A DNA stretch of 32,747 nucleotides from Thraustochytrium sp. TN22 (lineage: Eukaryota; Sar; Bigyra; Thraustochytrida; Thraustochytriidae). Under the pieces are notes generated by a model. That model was given only the letters and a program-made list of their open reading frames with translations, was not told where the DNA came from and ran no database searches. Position 1 is the first letter of the stretch. Each line of letters begins with the position of its first letter. Position numbers and translations under genes: made by a program. Where the stretch lies: NCBI GenBank assembly GCA_013306675.1, contig JABLUY010000330.1:1-32747 (forward strand). The letters run 5' to 3'. This document shows positions 17,160 through 26,829 of this stretch, piece by piece.

Positions 17160-18167
17160 ATGCGAGGCGAGGCGAAGCTGGCCGTGGCCACGGCCGGCAT
17201 CTACACGTGCTACCTGTACTATGGCGTGCTGCAGGAGCGCATGAACAAGCCGGATCCGGAGGACGGCAGCCGGTTCTCGTTCACAATGTTCCTGCTGTCG
17301 GTGCAGTGCCTCTTCAACTTCGTGCTGGGCGGCGCCATGGTGCTCTTGGCGGATGGCGGCCGATTCACGAGTAAAAAGGCGGTCAGCGCCACGGCGGAGT
17401 CCACGCCCTTTGGCGTGCGGCATTCGGGCGTGGCCTGGGTCGGCATCTTCTCGGCCTCGTATCTGGCAGCCATGGGCTGCAGCAACATGGCGCTGCAGCA
17501 CGTGAGCTACCCGTTCCAGGCGCTCGCCAAGAGCTGCAAGATGGTCCCGGTCATGGCGGCCAACGTGCTGCTGGGCGGCAAGTCGTACTCGGCGCTCGAG
17601 TATCTGGTGGTTCTCATGATTACGGGCGGCGTGGCGCTCTTCCAGCTCGCCAAGAGCAAGCAGGGCTTTGGGCTCGAGGGCAACTCGGCGACGGGCCTGG
17701 CTCTCCTGGCCGGCTCGCTCTGCCTTGACGGCGTCACGGCGTCCTCGCAGCGCCTCTTTAGCTCCGAGTACAAGCCATCCTCGCACTTCCTCATGGCCTC
17801 CATGAACCTCTTCTCGCTGCTCTACGTCGTCCCGGTCGTCCTGGTCACGGGCGAGGCTGCCGAGGCCGTGGCGTATCTGCGCGCGCACCCCGCCAGCGTC
17901 TACGATCTGGTGGCCTTTTCTGTCTGCAGCGCGCTCGGCCAGCAGTTCATCTTCTTCTCCGTTGTCAACCTTGGCCCGCTCGCCACCACCACCATCACCA
18001 CGACGCGCAAGTTCTTTACGGTCCTGCTCTCCGTGCTCATGTTCCCAGAGAATCGTCTCAACGATGGCCAGTGGTTTGCGGTCGCGCTCGTCTTTGCCGG
18101 CCTTGGCCTCGAGCTCTGGCAAAAGTACACGCGAAAGCCTGCTGTGCCGGGCAAGAAGGACGCTTGA
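17160..18167 (+). CDS. ER nucleotide(-sugar) transporter, SLC35B1 family
   Basis: 335 aa, near the family size of about 320. About ten hydrophobic segments match the drug/metabolite-transporter fold. Family features include YLYYGVLQERM in the first helix and loop, SYPFQALAKSCKMVPVM, GVALFQLAK, SLCLDGVTASSQ, and TTTITTTRKFFTVLLSVLMF near the C-terminus. The last residues GKKDA fit a dilysine KKxx signal, which keeps type I membrane proteins in the ER. Known: family members have been described as UDP-galactose carriers and, in mammals, as the ER ATP/ADP exchanger. Substrate cannot be decided here. The start at 17160 is the first ATG before the first helix. Confidence 0.92.
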   Translation: MRGEAKLAVATAGIYTCYLYYGVLQERMNKPDPEDGSRFSFTMFLLSVQCLFNFVLGGAMVLLADGGRFTSKKAVSATAESTPFGVRHSGVAWVGIFSASYLAAMGCSNMALQHVSYPFQALAKSCKMVPVMAANVLLGGKSYSALEYLVVLMITGGVALFQLAKSKQGFGLEGNSATGLALLAGSLCLDGVTASSQRLFSSEYKPSSHFLMASMNLFSLLYVVPVVLVTGEAAEAVAYLRAHPASVYDLVAFSVCSALGQQFIFFSVVNLGPLATTTITTTRKFFTVLLSVLMFPENRLNDGQWFAVALVFAGLGLELWQKYTRKPAVPGKKDA

Positions 18168-18363
18168 TGAGAACGGGGGGGGGGGGAGTGCCCTGGCGAG
18201 ACCGGGAGAGAGAGGCCCGACGCCTGACGAGGACGAGGGAGTCCAAGCTCTAGCAAGACCGCGAAGGCCTGATGACCGCCTGATGAGGTCGAGGGAGTCC
18301 TGGCAAGACCGAGAGAGGCCGGACGCCTGATGAGGACGGGGAGGTCTTGGCAAGACCGAAAGG
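18163..18363 (+). repeat. Minisatellite starting at the transporter stop codon
   Basis: About four imperfect units of 45-50 bp with the pattern CCTGATGAGGACGAGGGAGT, then CCTGGCAAGACCGAGAGAGGC. The first, diverged unit begins with the TTGATGAGAACG that contains the transporter stop, and it carries a G11 run at about 18175-18186. Confidence 0.8.
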
Positions 18364-18536
18364 CCACGACCAAGAACGATGACTCGCGAGCGCGTAGCCA
18401 CTCGCACCTTGCGGCCGTCCATCTGGCTGGCTGGCTGCTGACTCGACTGACCACCTTCGTCTCTTGCGTACTTGTGGAGCGTGTGATGATGACGAGATGA
18501 GATGAAGAAAAGTACTTTAGCTTTTTAGAGAGGGAT

Positions 18537-18986
18537 TCAGAACAGTAGAGCGAGGCCAAGGATTGCCTGCGCCAAGTTGCGCGAGGTGATGCCCACAACG
18601 CCGTAGTTGGAGAGCACGCCATCGCCTGGCTTGCCGTTCATGTTGTAGCCGTTGGCCTGCACCTTGAAGTCAAAGGCGCGGCCCACGAACACATAGGTGC
18701 CCATGACGCCGGCGGCCATGGCGGCCTTGACCAGCATGGACAGCTCACGCGCCGTCAGCCGCGCACGCGCCCAGTGCATAATGATGAGCGCCGCCAGCTG
18801 CGGGAAGCACTCGCTCGAGATGAGCAGCTGCACCTTGTGTAGCTTGGAGAAGAACGACTTCGGGTCGCCCTCGCCCTCTGCGCCCGAGATGCGCAGCATC
18901 GACATCTTGTGCTTGAGTCCCACGTCCAGCAGCGCCAGCAGCCCTAGCGCGCGCCCCGCGAACACGTCATCCGGCTTGAGCGACAT
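18537..18986 (-). CDS. MAPEG-like membrane protein
   Basis: 149 aa with three to four hydrophobic segments. The pattern fits MAPEG proteins (microsomal glutathione transferase / eicosanoid family). A first helix ends in LLDVGLKHKMSMLRISG, then EGDP and FFSKLHKVQLLISSECFP correspond to the family's conserved loop (the R..R...N..E..P region). The second helix is QLAALIIMHWARA, and VFVGRAFDF followed by NGYNMNGKP corresponds to the GR..Y..GY..G.P stretch. The family's key Asn is not obvious, so activity may differ. Likely a membrane protein of the ER or an organelle envelope. No retention motif is seen. Convergent with the ER transporter. Confidence 0.55.
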   Translation of the reverse strand: MSLKPDDVFAGRALGLLALLDVGLKHKMSMLRISGAEGEGDPKSFFSKLHKVQLLISSECFPQLAALIIMHWARARLTARELSMLVKAAMAAGVMGTYVFVGRAFDFKVQANGYNMNGKPGDGVLSNYGVVGITSRNLAQAILGLALLF

Positions 18987-19091
18987 CTCTGCAGAGCCTG
19001 CGTGCTTAATCGTGAGAGGGCGCTGTCGCGGTCTGCACTGCCTGCAATGCCTCCAGCCGCCGTCGCCGCTCGATCCAGAACTGCTCGCACT

Positions 19092-19115
19092 CTCTAGCTA
19101 GCTAGCTAGCCTAGA
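19092..19115. repeat. (CTAG)4 tract in an inverted repeat
   Basis: CTCTAG and CTAGAG flank CTAGCTAGCTAG, so the whole element is nearly self-complementary. It lies about 105 bp upstream of the MAPEG-like start. Confidence 0.85.
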
Positions 19116-20087
19116 GGATTTCTTTCTTGCTTCGGGCCGCCGACCTACGGCGCCGACAGCCGTCGACCCGGCGACGGCACTGCAGCGACGCCGTCTCGGC
19201 CCCTCGGCGGCGCCGTCTTGACCCGCCCCTTGCGCAGCTTCTGGGCCGTCCTTACCTCGTCTTCCTGCGAGCGGGCGGATCTTGGCGCGCTCTTTCTCTT
19301 GTTTGTTTCCCTCTTGCTTGTTTCACTTGTTTCACCGTGGCAACTTGCCTTGCCAAGCTGTGAACACAGAAGAGTCTTCCGAGGAGAGGACTCGGAGTCG
19401 GACCGGGAACTTACTTACACTGCAGTGGTGGGAGAGGACAGGGCTTCGTCCGAGCCGCATCGCCTGCCGTGGACCGCCTGGCTGCCGTGACACGGTGAAC
19501 GTGCGTGGTCACGTGACTCACGTAGAAGAAACAACGGGCGAGGATGCAGGCGTGGAACTTGAATGTGCCGTTGATGTAACCGGAATGACGTACGTTGCGG
19601 CCGCACCGGGGCGAGCAGACCCGAAACCGCGCCGTCACGATGGGGCGGCGGCAGGTGAAGGAGCCGCGAGAGCTCGTGATCGCTGGCAGACGCTCGCTCG
19701 CGCAACAAGGCCGGTGCTTGCTCTTTTCTTTTCCTCCCTCATTTCTTCCCTCACGTAGTACGAAGAAGTAGAGCCAGGGATCAGGCGCGCTGAGCAGCCG
19801 CCTGCGCTCGATCTTTCTCCGCTCCCCAACTTGAACACGACGGCACGACGGTAAACTGCCTCTGACATACCGCGACCTCAGGCTTGCTTGCACGGCACGG
19901 TCGGTGGTAAGTAAGGCTGACACAGTGCGACCGACAAGGACAAGGACAAGTCCGGGTCGGAGCTCTCTCGCCGACACGGGCAGGCCGGCCGCCACCGTGA
20001 CGGTGAGCTCACCACAATGGGGTTCCCTCAGAGAAACTGACTGGCTGGAAAAGGTAGCCCCGCGTGGGTACTCAAATGTGGTACAAA

Positions 20088-20122
20088 GGTACCAGTACCG
20101 TCGCTAGCCTCAGACTGGTACC
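20088..20122. repeat. Inverted repeat (9-bp arms, 17-nt loop)
   Basis: GGTACCAGT at 20088-20096 and its exact complement ACTGGTACC at 20114-20122 could form a hairpin. Nearby GTAC words add further self-complementarity. No function assigned. Confidence 0.6.
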
Positions 20123-20710
20123 GCGTCAGCCACTTGGTGATACACGGCCGCGGCACTTCGTATCTCCCAAGCTCCTGGCGCGGCGCTCTCGCTGTTGCTT
20201 GGCCTCACGCCACGAGCCCCGCGACAGTGAGAGTCGGCACGCAACTTGACGCGAGCGACCGCATTGCTGCGCATCCGGTCCCGCCGGGACTCGCTGCAAG
20301 GCCCGGTCTACTGGTCCAGCCCTGCTGGGACCGAGAGTGACCTCGCTTGTGGCCAAGTCGGCGACCGCGCGGCTCCCAAGGGACTCGCCGCAAGCCCAAA
20401 CCGGCTAGCAAAATCAGTTGTCGGGGCACCGAGCGACCACAAGCGTGGCGAGGCGTCATCGTTACATCGATCCGCGCCACCGCGGCAGTCAGAAGAACTG
20501 ACTGAAAGCGAGACGTCGCGAGACGCACGGCAGCCGCCAGCCCGGCAGCCAGCCCGGCAGCCAGCCCAGCCACCAGTGACAGCCAACCAAAGGAGCGGCT
20601 CGGAAGCGCCTTGTCAAGACGCGAGAATGTCGCGAGAGGCCCCGGCAGTCAGACGCCACGAGGCTGTGCAATGGCGCCGCCGAAGCTCTTGCTGCGACTG
20701 GCCAGGCGGC

Positions 20711-20750
20711 AAGCAAGCAAGCAAGCGAGAGCAAGCGAGCGAGCGAGCGC
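20711..20750. repeat. AAGC/GAGC tetranucleotide run
   Basis: AAGCAAGCAAGCAAGC passes through a GAGAGC break into AAGCGAGCGAGCGAGCG. A simple-sequence tract in non-coding DNA. Confidence 0.85.
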
Positions 20751-22476
20751 AACGAGTTGAGCCGCGGCCGAGCACGACGCCGGTCGCTTGGCCGCGTGCC
20801 GGCGGTGCCGCACTGCAGCCGGGCCTCTGGCACATCAAGCATGAGCGCAGGGAAACCCCAGGATGTCCCACGGGGTCCATCCGAGTCACGCTCGCTCCAT
20901 TGCTCGTTCAGCCTTGCGAGGCTCGCGAGCTCGGCGATCAGGTCGCGCAAGGCGACTGTGGCCGCCGCCGACCTGCTGGCTGGCGGCGGCGGTCTCCTGT
21001 CCTCTTTTTTGCGACGCGGCCGGGCGTGCCGCCATCTTGCTTGCTTGGCTTCAAAGTTCACTGCCGCAGGTAGTTAGTTGCAATGCAAGCACGAGCCCAG
21101 GCGACGCCGCCGCCACTTGACCCTTGCAATTCAGCCCAGGATGCTTTGCAGGCAGATGGATACTGTGATGCGTCTTTGCGCTCGGCCTCTCGCCTGAACC
21201 CACTTGCGGCCAGAGCGGCGCCTCTCCCACCCTTCCCTCCAGCTCGTTTCAGCGCCGCTGCGCGGTTGATTCGCCGGCGGCATCACGACCTTCGCTCCCA
21301 TCTCCTCTCCCTTCGCCCTTCCTGAATCCTGCTGTGCCTTGCGCCTTCGAGTTGGTTTCTCTTCTCCAGCCGAGTCCTCCGTTGGCCTCCAACTCCTTCG
21401 CCTCCGCTTCGCCTCCGCCCGCCAACTTGAAGCACCAAGTACTCGCTTGTCGCCCTGGACTCCTCCGCGGCGCGCACTGTGGGGCGCACATCTCCCCCGG
21501 GTCCGGTACGCGCGCCCAAAAGCGCGAGCTGGTCTGCGGAGCTTCATCGCCGCGCCAGTCTGCCACGAGACCCGGGGCCGCGCCCTCCATACTGTCTCCT
21601 CCCCATTTCAAATTTCAAACGAGGCTCCCCAGTCTGCGCAGCCCGATCTCGCCTGCCGCGGCCGGCGCGGCCTCGCTCGCGCCCCTCGCGCCTCCCCAGC
21701 TCGCTGCGCCGCGGCTGCCCGCGCCTTCGCCCTGCCGCCTCCCGCACCTCGCGGCCCGCCCCGCTGTGCCGGTCGGTCGCGAGTCCGCAGCGCTTCACGG
21801 GCGCGGCGGCATCCATCCATTCATCGAGCCCGCCCATCCAGACCCGCTCCACCACTCCGCTCCGCTCCAGAGCGAGCCGCGCCGCGCCGAGCCGCGCCGC
21901 GCCGCGCCGAGCCGCGGGCGCCGCTCGCGCCCCGCGCCGCCCCGCCCGGCGCGCGGCGCTTCCGCGCGGCGGCGGCGGCAGACCCGGGACCTCGGCGCGA
22001 GCCTGGGCGCGCGCGAGCCGTCACGCGCTGCGTCAATCGCATCCAGCCAGCCGGCCGGCTAGCGCCGCCGCGCCGCCGCGCCGCCGCGCCGCGCGCCTCC
22101 GCGCCGCGCAGAGCCCCTTCGCGCCGCGCCGCCGCGCCCGCTCGCCGCTCGCCCCCGCGCCGCGCCGGCCGCCGCGGCGCTCCCCGCGCGCGGGGCCTGG
22201 CTAGCTGGAGGAGGCGCGTGCGCGGCGTTGCTCAGGAGGCGTCGAGCCAGCCGTGGCCGCGCGAGGCGAGGACCAGAACCCCTGGCGGCCTCCCGCGCGC
22301 CTTCTCCGGCCACTCGCTCCTGCACGGCGAGCCGGCCCGCCCCGACGAGCCAGCCGCAGCCGGCGGCGCGCTCGGTGGGCCTGGTCGCGGTCGCGCTTTC
22401 TCTGCGTGGCGGCATCCGGCATCCCGCCTCCAGACATCCAGCCATCCATCTAGTAGTCAAGCCGGCTTGCCTGGCC

Positions 22477-24846
22477 ATGCCCGGCGAGGCCAAGGACGCC
22501 GACTCGCGCGCCCAGGCCATGGCGCCCCGCGCGGCGCGCGCAGCAGGCACGGCGCCGTCGCCGTCGCGGCGGCGCGGCCGCACGGCGCTAGCGCTGGCGA
22601 CGCTGGCCGTGGTGGCCGGCGCCGCGCAGGCGCTGCAGGCGCCCTCTGCACGTGACGAAGCGGAGGCCGCGCACGTGACGCAGCCGCGGACGCGCAGGGC
22701 CGCGGCGAGCAGCGACAGCCTGAACGTGCTGCTGGTGCTGGTGGACGACATGCGCGCGGAGTCGCTCGCGTACGACGGCGACTACGACCTGATGCCGAAC
22801 GTGGACGCCTGGGCCAAGGCCAAGGGCGCGCAGCAGTTCGACTACGCGTACACGTCGGAGCCGCTGTGCGGGCCGTCGCGCTCCTCGTTCCTGTCGGCGC
22901 GCGACCCCATGTCGCTCGGCTACCACACGCACTCGAGCGTGAACCGCGAGACAAACATCCTGCTCAACAGCGCCAACAAGCTCATGCTCAACTGGTTCGA
23001 CGAGAACGGCTTCGACGTGCAGGGCGTCTCCAAGGTCTACCACTACATGGCGACCAACAAGGAGGCCTTTGCGGACGCCAACGGCGACTACCAGCCGGAG
23101 CCCTCCAGCCTCGTCGACGAACCGTGCGACGGCAACATGCTCTGCGGCGTCGACAACGAGACCGACCTGGTCGATCTTGAGTCGCTCTCCTGGGCCATGA
23201 AACGCCTCGAGGCGCTCAAGGAGGACCTCGACGACGGCGACGACACGCCCTGGTTCATGGCCGTCGGCATCCGCAAGCCGCACTTGCCCTTTCGCATCCC
23301 GCAGGCGCACGTCGACCGCGTGCTGCGCCTCGCCGGCGACACGACCAGCCAGGAGACCACCGTCGACCTGCGCCACTCCTCGCCCTCCACGCTCTACGAC
23401 ATGCCGTCCACGGACGACGTCCCGCTCCCCGCGCACAGCGTCTGCCCCAACATCGAGGCATATGGCGACTACGACGCCGACGCCGACATGGTCAGCTACG
23501 TCAGCCTTGGCTACTACGCCGCCATCTCATACATTGACGAGATCATCGGCAAGCTGCTGGCGAAGCTCGACGACACCGGCATGACCGACTCCACGGTCGT
23601 CGCCATTGCCTCGGACCACGGCTGGAGCCTCGGCGAGCACGACGCCTACTGCAAGCGCAGTCTCTATGACCTCGTGGCGCGCGTGCCGCTCTGGATCTAC
23701 GACCCCCGGGCCACCGCGCAGGCCGCGCAGTCTTACAACCGCCGCGGCTTCTTCTCGCTCCTCGACCTCTACCCGACGCTCGCCGATCTCGCCGGCATCC
23801 CGCTCTCCGAGTCCGAATACGCCGACTACAGCATCGACGGCGTCAGCCGCGCTGCCACCTACTTTCGCGACGAGATCGACGCCACCACGCTGCGCGCCGT
23901 GCGCCGCATCGCCAACGCCGAAGGCCACTCCTTCGGCTACCCGGCCGCCTCCGCCTTCACCGTGCAGCCGGCCTGCTTCGACTCCTCCGGCGCCAAGACC
24001 GTCTGCGAAGAGGCCCTCACCTTCGACTTCATGGGCCTCAGCGTGCGCACCGAGCAGTACCGCTTCACCCAGTGGTGGCCCTGGGACAATGACGCCGCGA
24101 CCATTGACTGGGCTGCCGGCGTCGCGGACGGCGAAAGCGAGCTCTACGACCACGACTCCGACCCGTACGAGCTCACGAATCTCGCCGCCAAGAGCAGCTA
24201 CAGCGATGTCGTCGACCAGTATGCCGCCTACATTGTCGCCAAGTACCTCGCCTGCGACTCGCTCGACGCCGGCGACGACTGCAACGCATACGCCCACTGC
24301 TACACCGTCAACTCCGCCTGCGTGCTGCGCAGCGACTGTACCGTCTTTGATGGCGATGCCACAGCCTGCAACGCGACCGGCGTCTGCGGCTACGCTGACG
24401 GGGAGTGCCTCGACATCTCCCGGGACGTCACAGCCGACGGCCGCGGCCTCGTCCTCACCAGTGCGCCCTCTCGTGCGCCCACCCGCAGCCCAACCACGCT
24501 GCCCCCCACCGCCGAGCCCACCACGGCCGAGCCCACCACGGCGAGCCCCACTGCGGAGACTGACCCGCCCACGAGCGCGCCCACGGACGCGCCCACGCCC
24601 TTTTCCTCGGCCTCCCTCGAGACCAGCGACACCGTCGCGCCCTCGGCTGCGCCCACCACGGTGGCCGTCTCGGCCAAGACGCCAACCACTGCGCCGGAGC
24701 CCACGTCGCCGCCTTCGGGCTCCATCGACACCCAAGTGGGCTCCTCCAACAACGACAATGGCGGCTCGCCTGCCTCGGCCAGGCCGGCGCCTCGTCTTGG
24801 CCTCCTCCTCGCGGCATCCTTCACCGCGACTGTCTTGTACCGCTAA
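22477..24846 (+). CDS. Iduronate-sulfatase-like sulfatase, probably GPI-anchored
   Basis: 789 aa from 22477; an in-frame ATG at 22519 (context GCCATGG, 775 aa) is equally good. A basic N-terminus leads into a hydrophobic signal sequence (TALALATLAVVAGAAQA). The sulfatase domain (about 80-590) has VLVDDM metal ligands, CGPSR whose Cys131 would become formylglycine, RKPHLPF, SDHGWSLGEHDAY and the C-terminal SELYDHDSDPYELTNL block, closest in pattern to iduronate-2-sulfatase. Next come a Cys-rich module (about 595-650), a Thr/Pro stalk (PTTLPPTAEPTTAEPTT and similar), and a C-terminal hydrophobic tail (LGLLLAASFTATVLYR) after small residues, fitting a GPI-attachment signal. Expected role: removing sulfate from external polysaccharides at the cell surface. 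It depends on a formylglycine-generating enzyme not seen here. Confidence 0.9.
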   Translation: MPGEAKDADSRAQAMAPRAARAAGTAPSPSRRRGRTALALATLAVVAGAAQALQAPSARDEAEAAHVTQPRTRRAAASSDSLNVLLVLVDDMRAESLAYDGDYDLMPNVDAWAKAKGAQQFDYAYTSEPLCGPSRSSFLSARDPMSLGYHTHSSVNRETNILLNSANKLMLNWFDENGFDVQGVSKVYHYMATNKEAFADANGDYQPEPSSLVDEPCDGNMLCGVDNETDLVDLESLSWAMKRLEALKEDLDDGDDTPWFMAVGIRKPHLPFRIPQAHVDRVLRLAGDTTSQETTVDLRHSSPSTLYDMPSTDDVPLPAHSVCPNIEAYGDYDADADMVSYVSLGYYAAISYIDEIIGKLLAKLDDTGMTDSTVVAIASDHGWSLGEHDAYCKRSLYDLVARVPLWIYDPRATAQAAQSYNRRGFFSLLDLYPTLADLAGIPLSESEYADYSIDGVSRAATYFRDEIDATTLRAVRRIANAEGHSFGYPAASAFTVQPACFDSSGAKTVCEEALTFDFMGLSVRTEQYRFTQWWPWDNDAATIDWAAGVADGESELYDHDSDPYELTNLAAKSSYSDVVDQYAAYIVAKYLACDSLDAGDDCNAYAHCYTVNSACVLRSDCTVFDGDATACNATGVCGYADGECLDISRDVTADGRGLVLTSAPSRAPTRSPTTLPPTAEPTTAEPTTASPTAETDPPTSAPTDAPTPFSSASLETSDTVAPSAAPTTVAVSAKTPTTAPEPTSPPSGSIDTQVGSSNNDNGGSPASARPAPRLGLLLAASFTATVLYR

Positions 24847-25710
24847 GGCTACTCTCGCTAGCTAGTAGTAGAGAGCTTGGCTAGCTAGCTTCTAGCCAGC
24901 CAGACCCGGCCGCGCTCGTGCTCTGTTAGCGCAAGCACAAGCGCCGCCCCTCACCCGACCGGACCTGATGATGACAAACTATGCAACCCATGACTGATGA
25001 TTGGACCCATGATGATGACGATGATTGATGACGAACGGCCTGACGATGATGAAGTCCACTGCATTCCCACGGCTGAATTCTTCTTGAGTAAAGTCACGAA
25101 GAGCTTTGTATTTATTTGCGTCGTCGCGATCATCCAAGAGTGCAGCAGTGGAGGTCGCAGAACAAGGAGAGCCGGTGGCGTGACATGATGGATGTTTTTC
25201 ACAGCCATCTCCACGCCACGCGCGCGACCAAAGGCGCCTGAGAAGGGCTTGCTCGTTCTCATCTATCTTTCACCAAAGCCATCATCGGGCTGTCATAGCA
25301 CCAAGGACGCACCAAGCAGGCAGAATCGATGGCACGCGGCGCGCGTGGGCTACGTCTGCACAGCCTTGCTCGGCTTTGCCCGAGTGAAACTCGCTCATCG
25401 CGTCAGTACCAGCTCCGCCATCGGACTCCTGAGACCGGCTTCGGGACCGGCGAGACTCCGGGCAAGTCCGGCAAGACCTCGCTCGTGGTTCAGCAGCAGC
25501 ACCACCGAGACTCGCTGCCAAGCTGCACGACGCGGACGACACAGCCTTCAGGCTCTTGCAGACAGCCAACCTGGCGGGCAGCCAGGTGCAGTGCCTGCCA
25601 GGACCGGCCACGCGCGCTGCTCACGTGTCCGGGCTCCGGCTCGCCAAGGCCGCCTGGCAGGGCAACACGTTCTGTCGCTGCTCTGGGATCCCCGGCGTGT
25701 CCGAGCCGTC
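24847..25710. other. Intergenic region, sulfatase 3' flank and SNARE 5' flank
   Basis: 864 bp. The sulfatase 3' flank has two CTAG tracts (24857-24892). A TGATGA-rich stretch follows (24966-25050). The remainder holds GC-poor DNA by local standards, then the upstream region of the SNARE gene. Open frames upstream of 25711 lack domain features and are taken as 5' UTR or chance. Confidence 0.5.
24857..24892. repeat. Paired CTAG tracts after the sulfatase stop
   Basis: GCTAGCTAG (with TAGTAG) and GGCTAGCTAGCTTC lie within 50 bp of the sulfatase stop codon. Confidence 0.8.
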
Positions 25711-26754
25711 ATGGCGGCGCCTGGCGCCTTGCACGACGCGGCGGGCCTGGCCGCAGCGCGCGAGGAGCTGACGGCCGAGACGCAGCGGCTGCAGCAGGAG
25801 GTGCTGCGTTCGCAGGAGCGCTCGCTCAAGAACCTGAGCAATGCGCAGGCCGTGGGCCAGCAGACGCTGTGGAACCTGGCGGAGCAGGACGAGGTGCTCA
25901 CCAGCGCGTCCCGGAACTTGGACGGCATGGAGGACCAGCTGGCAGAGGCAGACCGCACGCTGCAGAGGATTGCGTCGGTCTTCTCGTTCAGGCGCCTGAA
26001 GAAGCAGGGCCGGGCCTTCGAGAAAAAGTACGGCCAGGTCGCCGAGTGGAGCGGCCCACTGCAGAGGCGGCAGGGCCTGCTCGGGTACAAGACCAAGTAC
26101 TTTGCGCTGGCCGGTAGCCGACTCATGTACTTTCGCTGGAACGACACCAAGGAGGCGCCGCCCATCGCCACCTTCGACAACGCGCAGGGCGAGATGTACG
26201 TGCGTGGCGCGGCCGTCTCCTCCAACGCGCGGACACGGGAGATCACGGTGCGCCCCGCCTCGGGCAGCACGTGGCATCTGCGCGGGCTGGACGATGAGGC
26301 CTTTAAGGGGTGGAGCGTCATGCTACAGCAGCACGCCTCGGGCGACCGTAGCGAGACGGCGCGCGCGCGCGCGCTGGAGACGTTGCGGGGAACAACCGAC
26401 GCGCTCTCGAGCCCGACGCCTGGCACCGACGGCACCGACGGTACGAGCGCCACGGCCCAGTCCGAAGGAGGCACCAAGGGCACGGTCCAGGACGAAAAGC
26501 AGGCCCGCGCGGAGCTCCTCGGCTCGCCCAAGGCGGCCGTGGTCGCGCAACAACCCCAAGACGTGGACCGTGCCATGGACGCGAACTTCGACCTCATGGA
26601 CAAGATGCTCGGCGACCTGCAGCACATGGCGCTGGCGCAGCAGAACGCGCTGCTGGCACAGAATGAGAAGCTGGATCAGTTCCAGGAGCACGTGGAGGGC
26701 CGCACGGACTCGCTCAAGGCGGTGCAACGCAAGCACCAACGGCGCTTGTTTTGA
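25711..26754 (+). CDS. SNAP-25-like Qb-Qc SNARE with an internal PH domain
   Basis: 347 aa. Residues about 25-88 are a Qb SNARE helix: AVGQQTLWNLAEQDEVL with the zero-layer Gln59 in the same EQ context as SNAP-25. Residues 114-209 are a PH domain: GPLQRRQGLLGYKTKYFALA, strand MYFRWND, then EAFKGWSVMLQQH with the invariant Trp201. Residues about 285-345 are a Qc SNARE helix: MLGDLQHMALAQQNALLAQN with zero-layer Gln317. A Thr/Gly-rich linker (230-260) separates PH and Qc. There are no cysteines anywhere, so the palmitoylated linker of SNAP-25 is absent and there is no transmembrane segment. Inferred: a fusion SNARE brought to membrane by its PH domain. Tail-to-tail with Miro at 75 bp. Confidence 0.9.
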   Translation: MAAPGALHDAAGLAAAREELTAETQRLQQEVLRSQERSLKNLSNAQAVGQQTLWNLAEQDEVLTSASRNLDGMEDQLAEADRTLQRIASVFSFRRLKKQGRAFEKKYGQVAEWSGPLQRRQGLLGYKTKYFALAGSRLMYFRWNDTKEAPPIATFDNAQGEMYVRGAAVSSNARTREITVRPASGSTWHLRGLDDEAFKGWSVMLQQHASGDRSETARARALETLRGTTDALSSPTPGTDGTDGTSATAQSEGGTKGTVQDEKQARAELLGSPKAAVVAQQPQDVDRAMDANFDLMDKMLGDLQHMALAQQNALLAQNEKLDQFQEHVEGRTDSLKAVQRKHQRRLF

Positions 26755-26829
26755 TATGACTGACTCTGAACGTTGGTAGCAGGAAGGTGAGGGTATTATT
26801 GTCATCGAAATGAGCTTGTACATGTTCTA

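Larger units (their letters stand above)
18987..22476. other. Long region without a supported gene
   Basis: About 3.5 kb between the divergently placed MAPEG-like and sulfatase genes. It contains a (CTAG)n tract inside a short inverted repeat (19092-19115), a possible but unproven spliced minus-strand frame (19419-19700), a hairpin (20088-20122), a CCGGCAGCCAGC tandem (20529-20570), an AAGC/GAGC tetranucleotide run (20711-20750), and from 21600 to 22200 an extremely GC-rich CpG-dense stretch that probably includes the sulfatase promoter. Open frames here have biased composition and no recognisable domains. Confidence 0.5.

Noticed and set aside
18537-18986. Initial idea that the 149-aa protein is PEX11
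   Set aside because: Length and the ECFP/GRAFDF pattern fit MAPEG better; PEX11 is longer with a different helix order.
20246-21073. 275-codon plus-strand frame
   Set aside because: Spans tandem repeats and simple sequence; composition-driven, no domain pattern.
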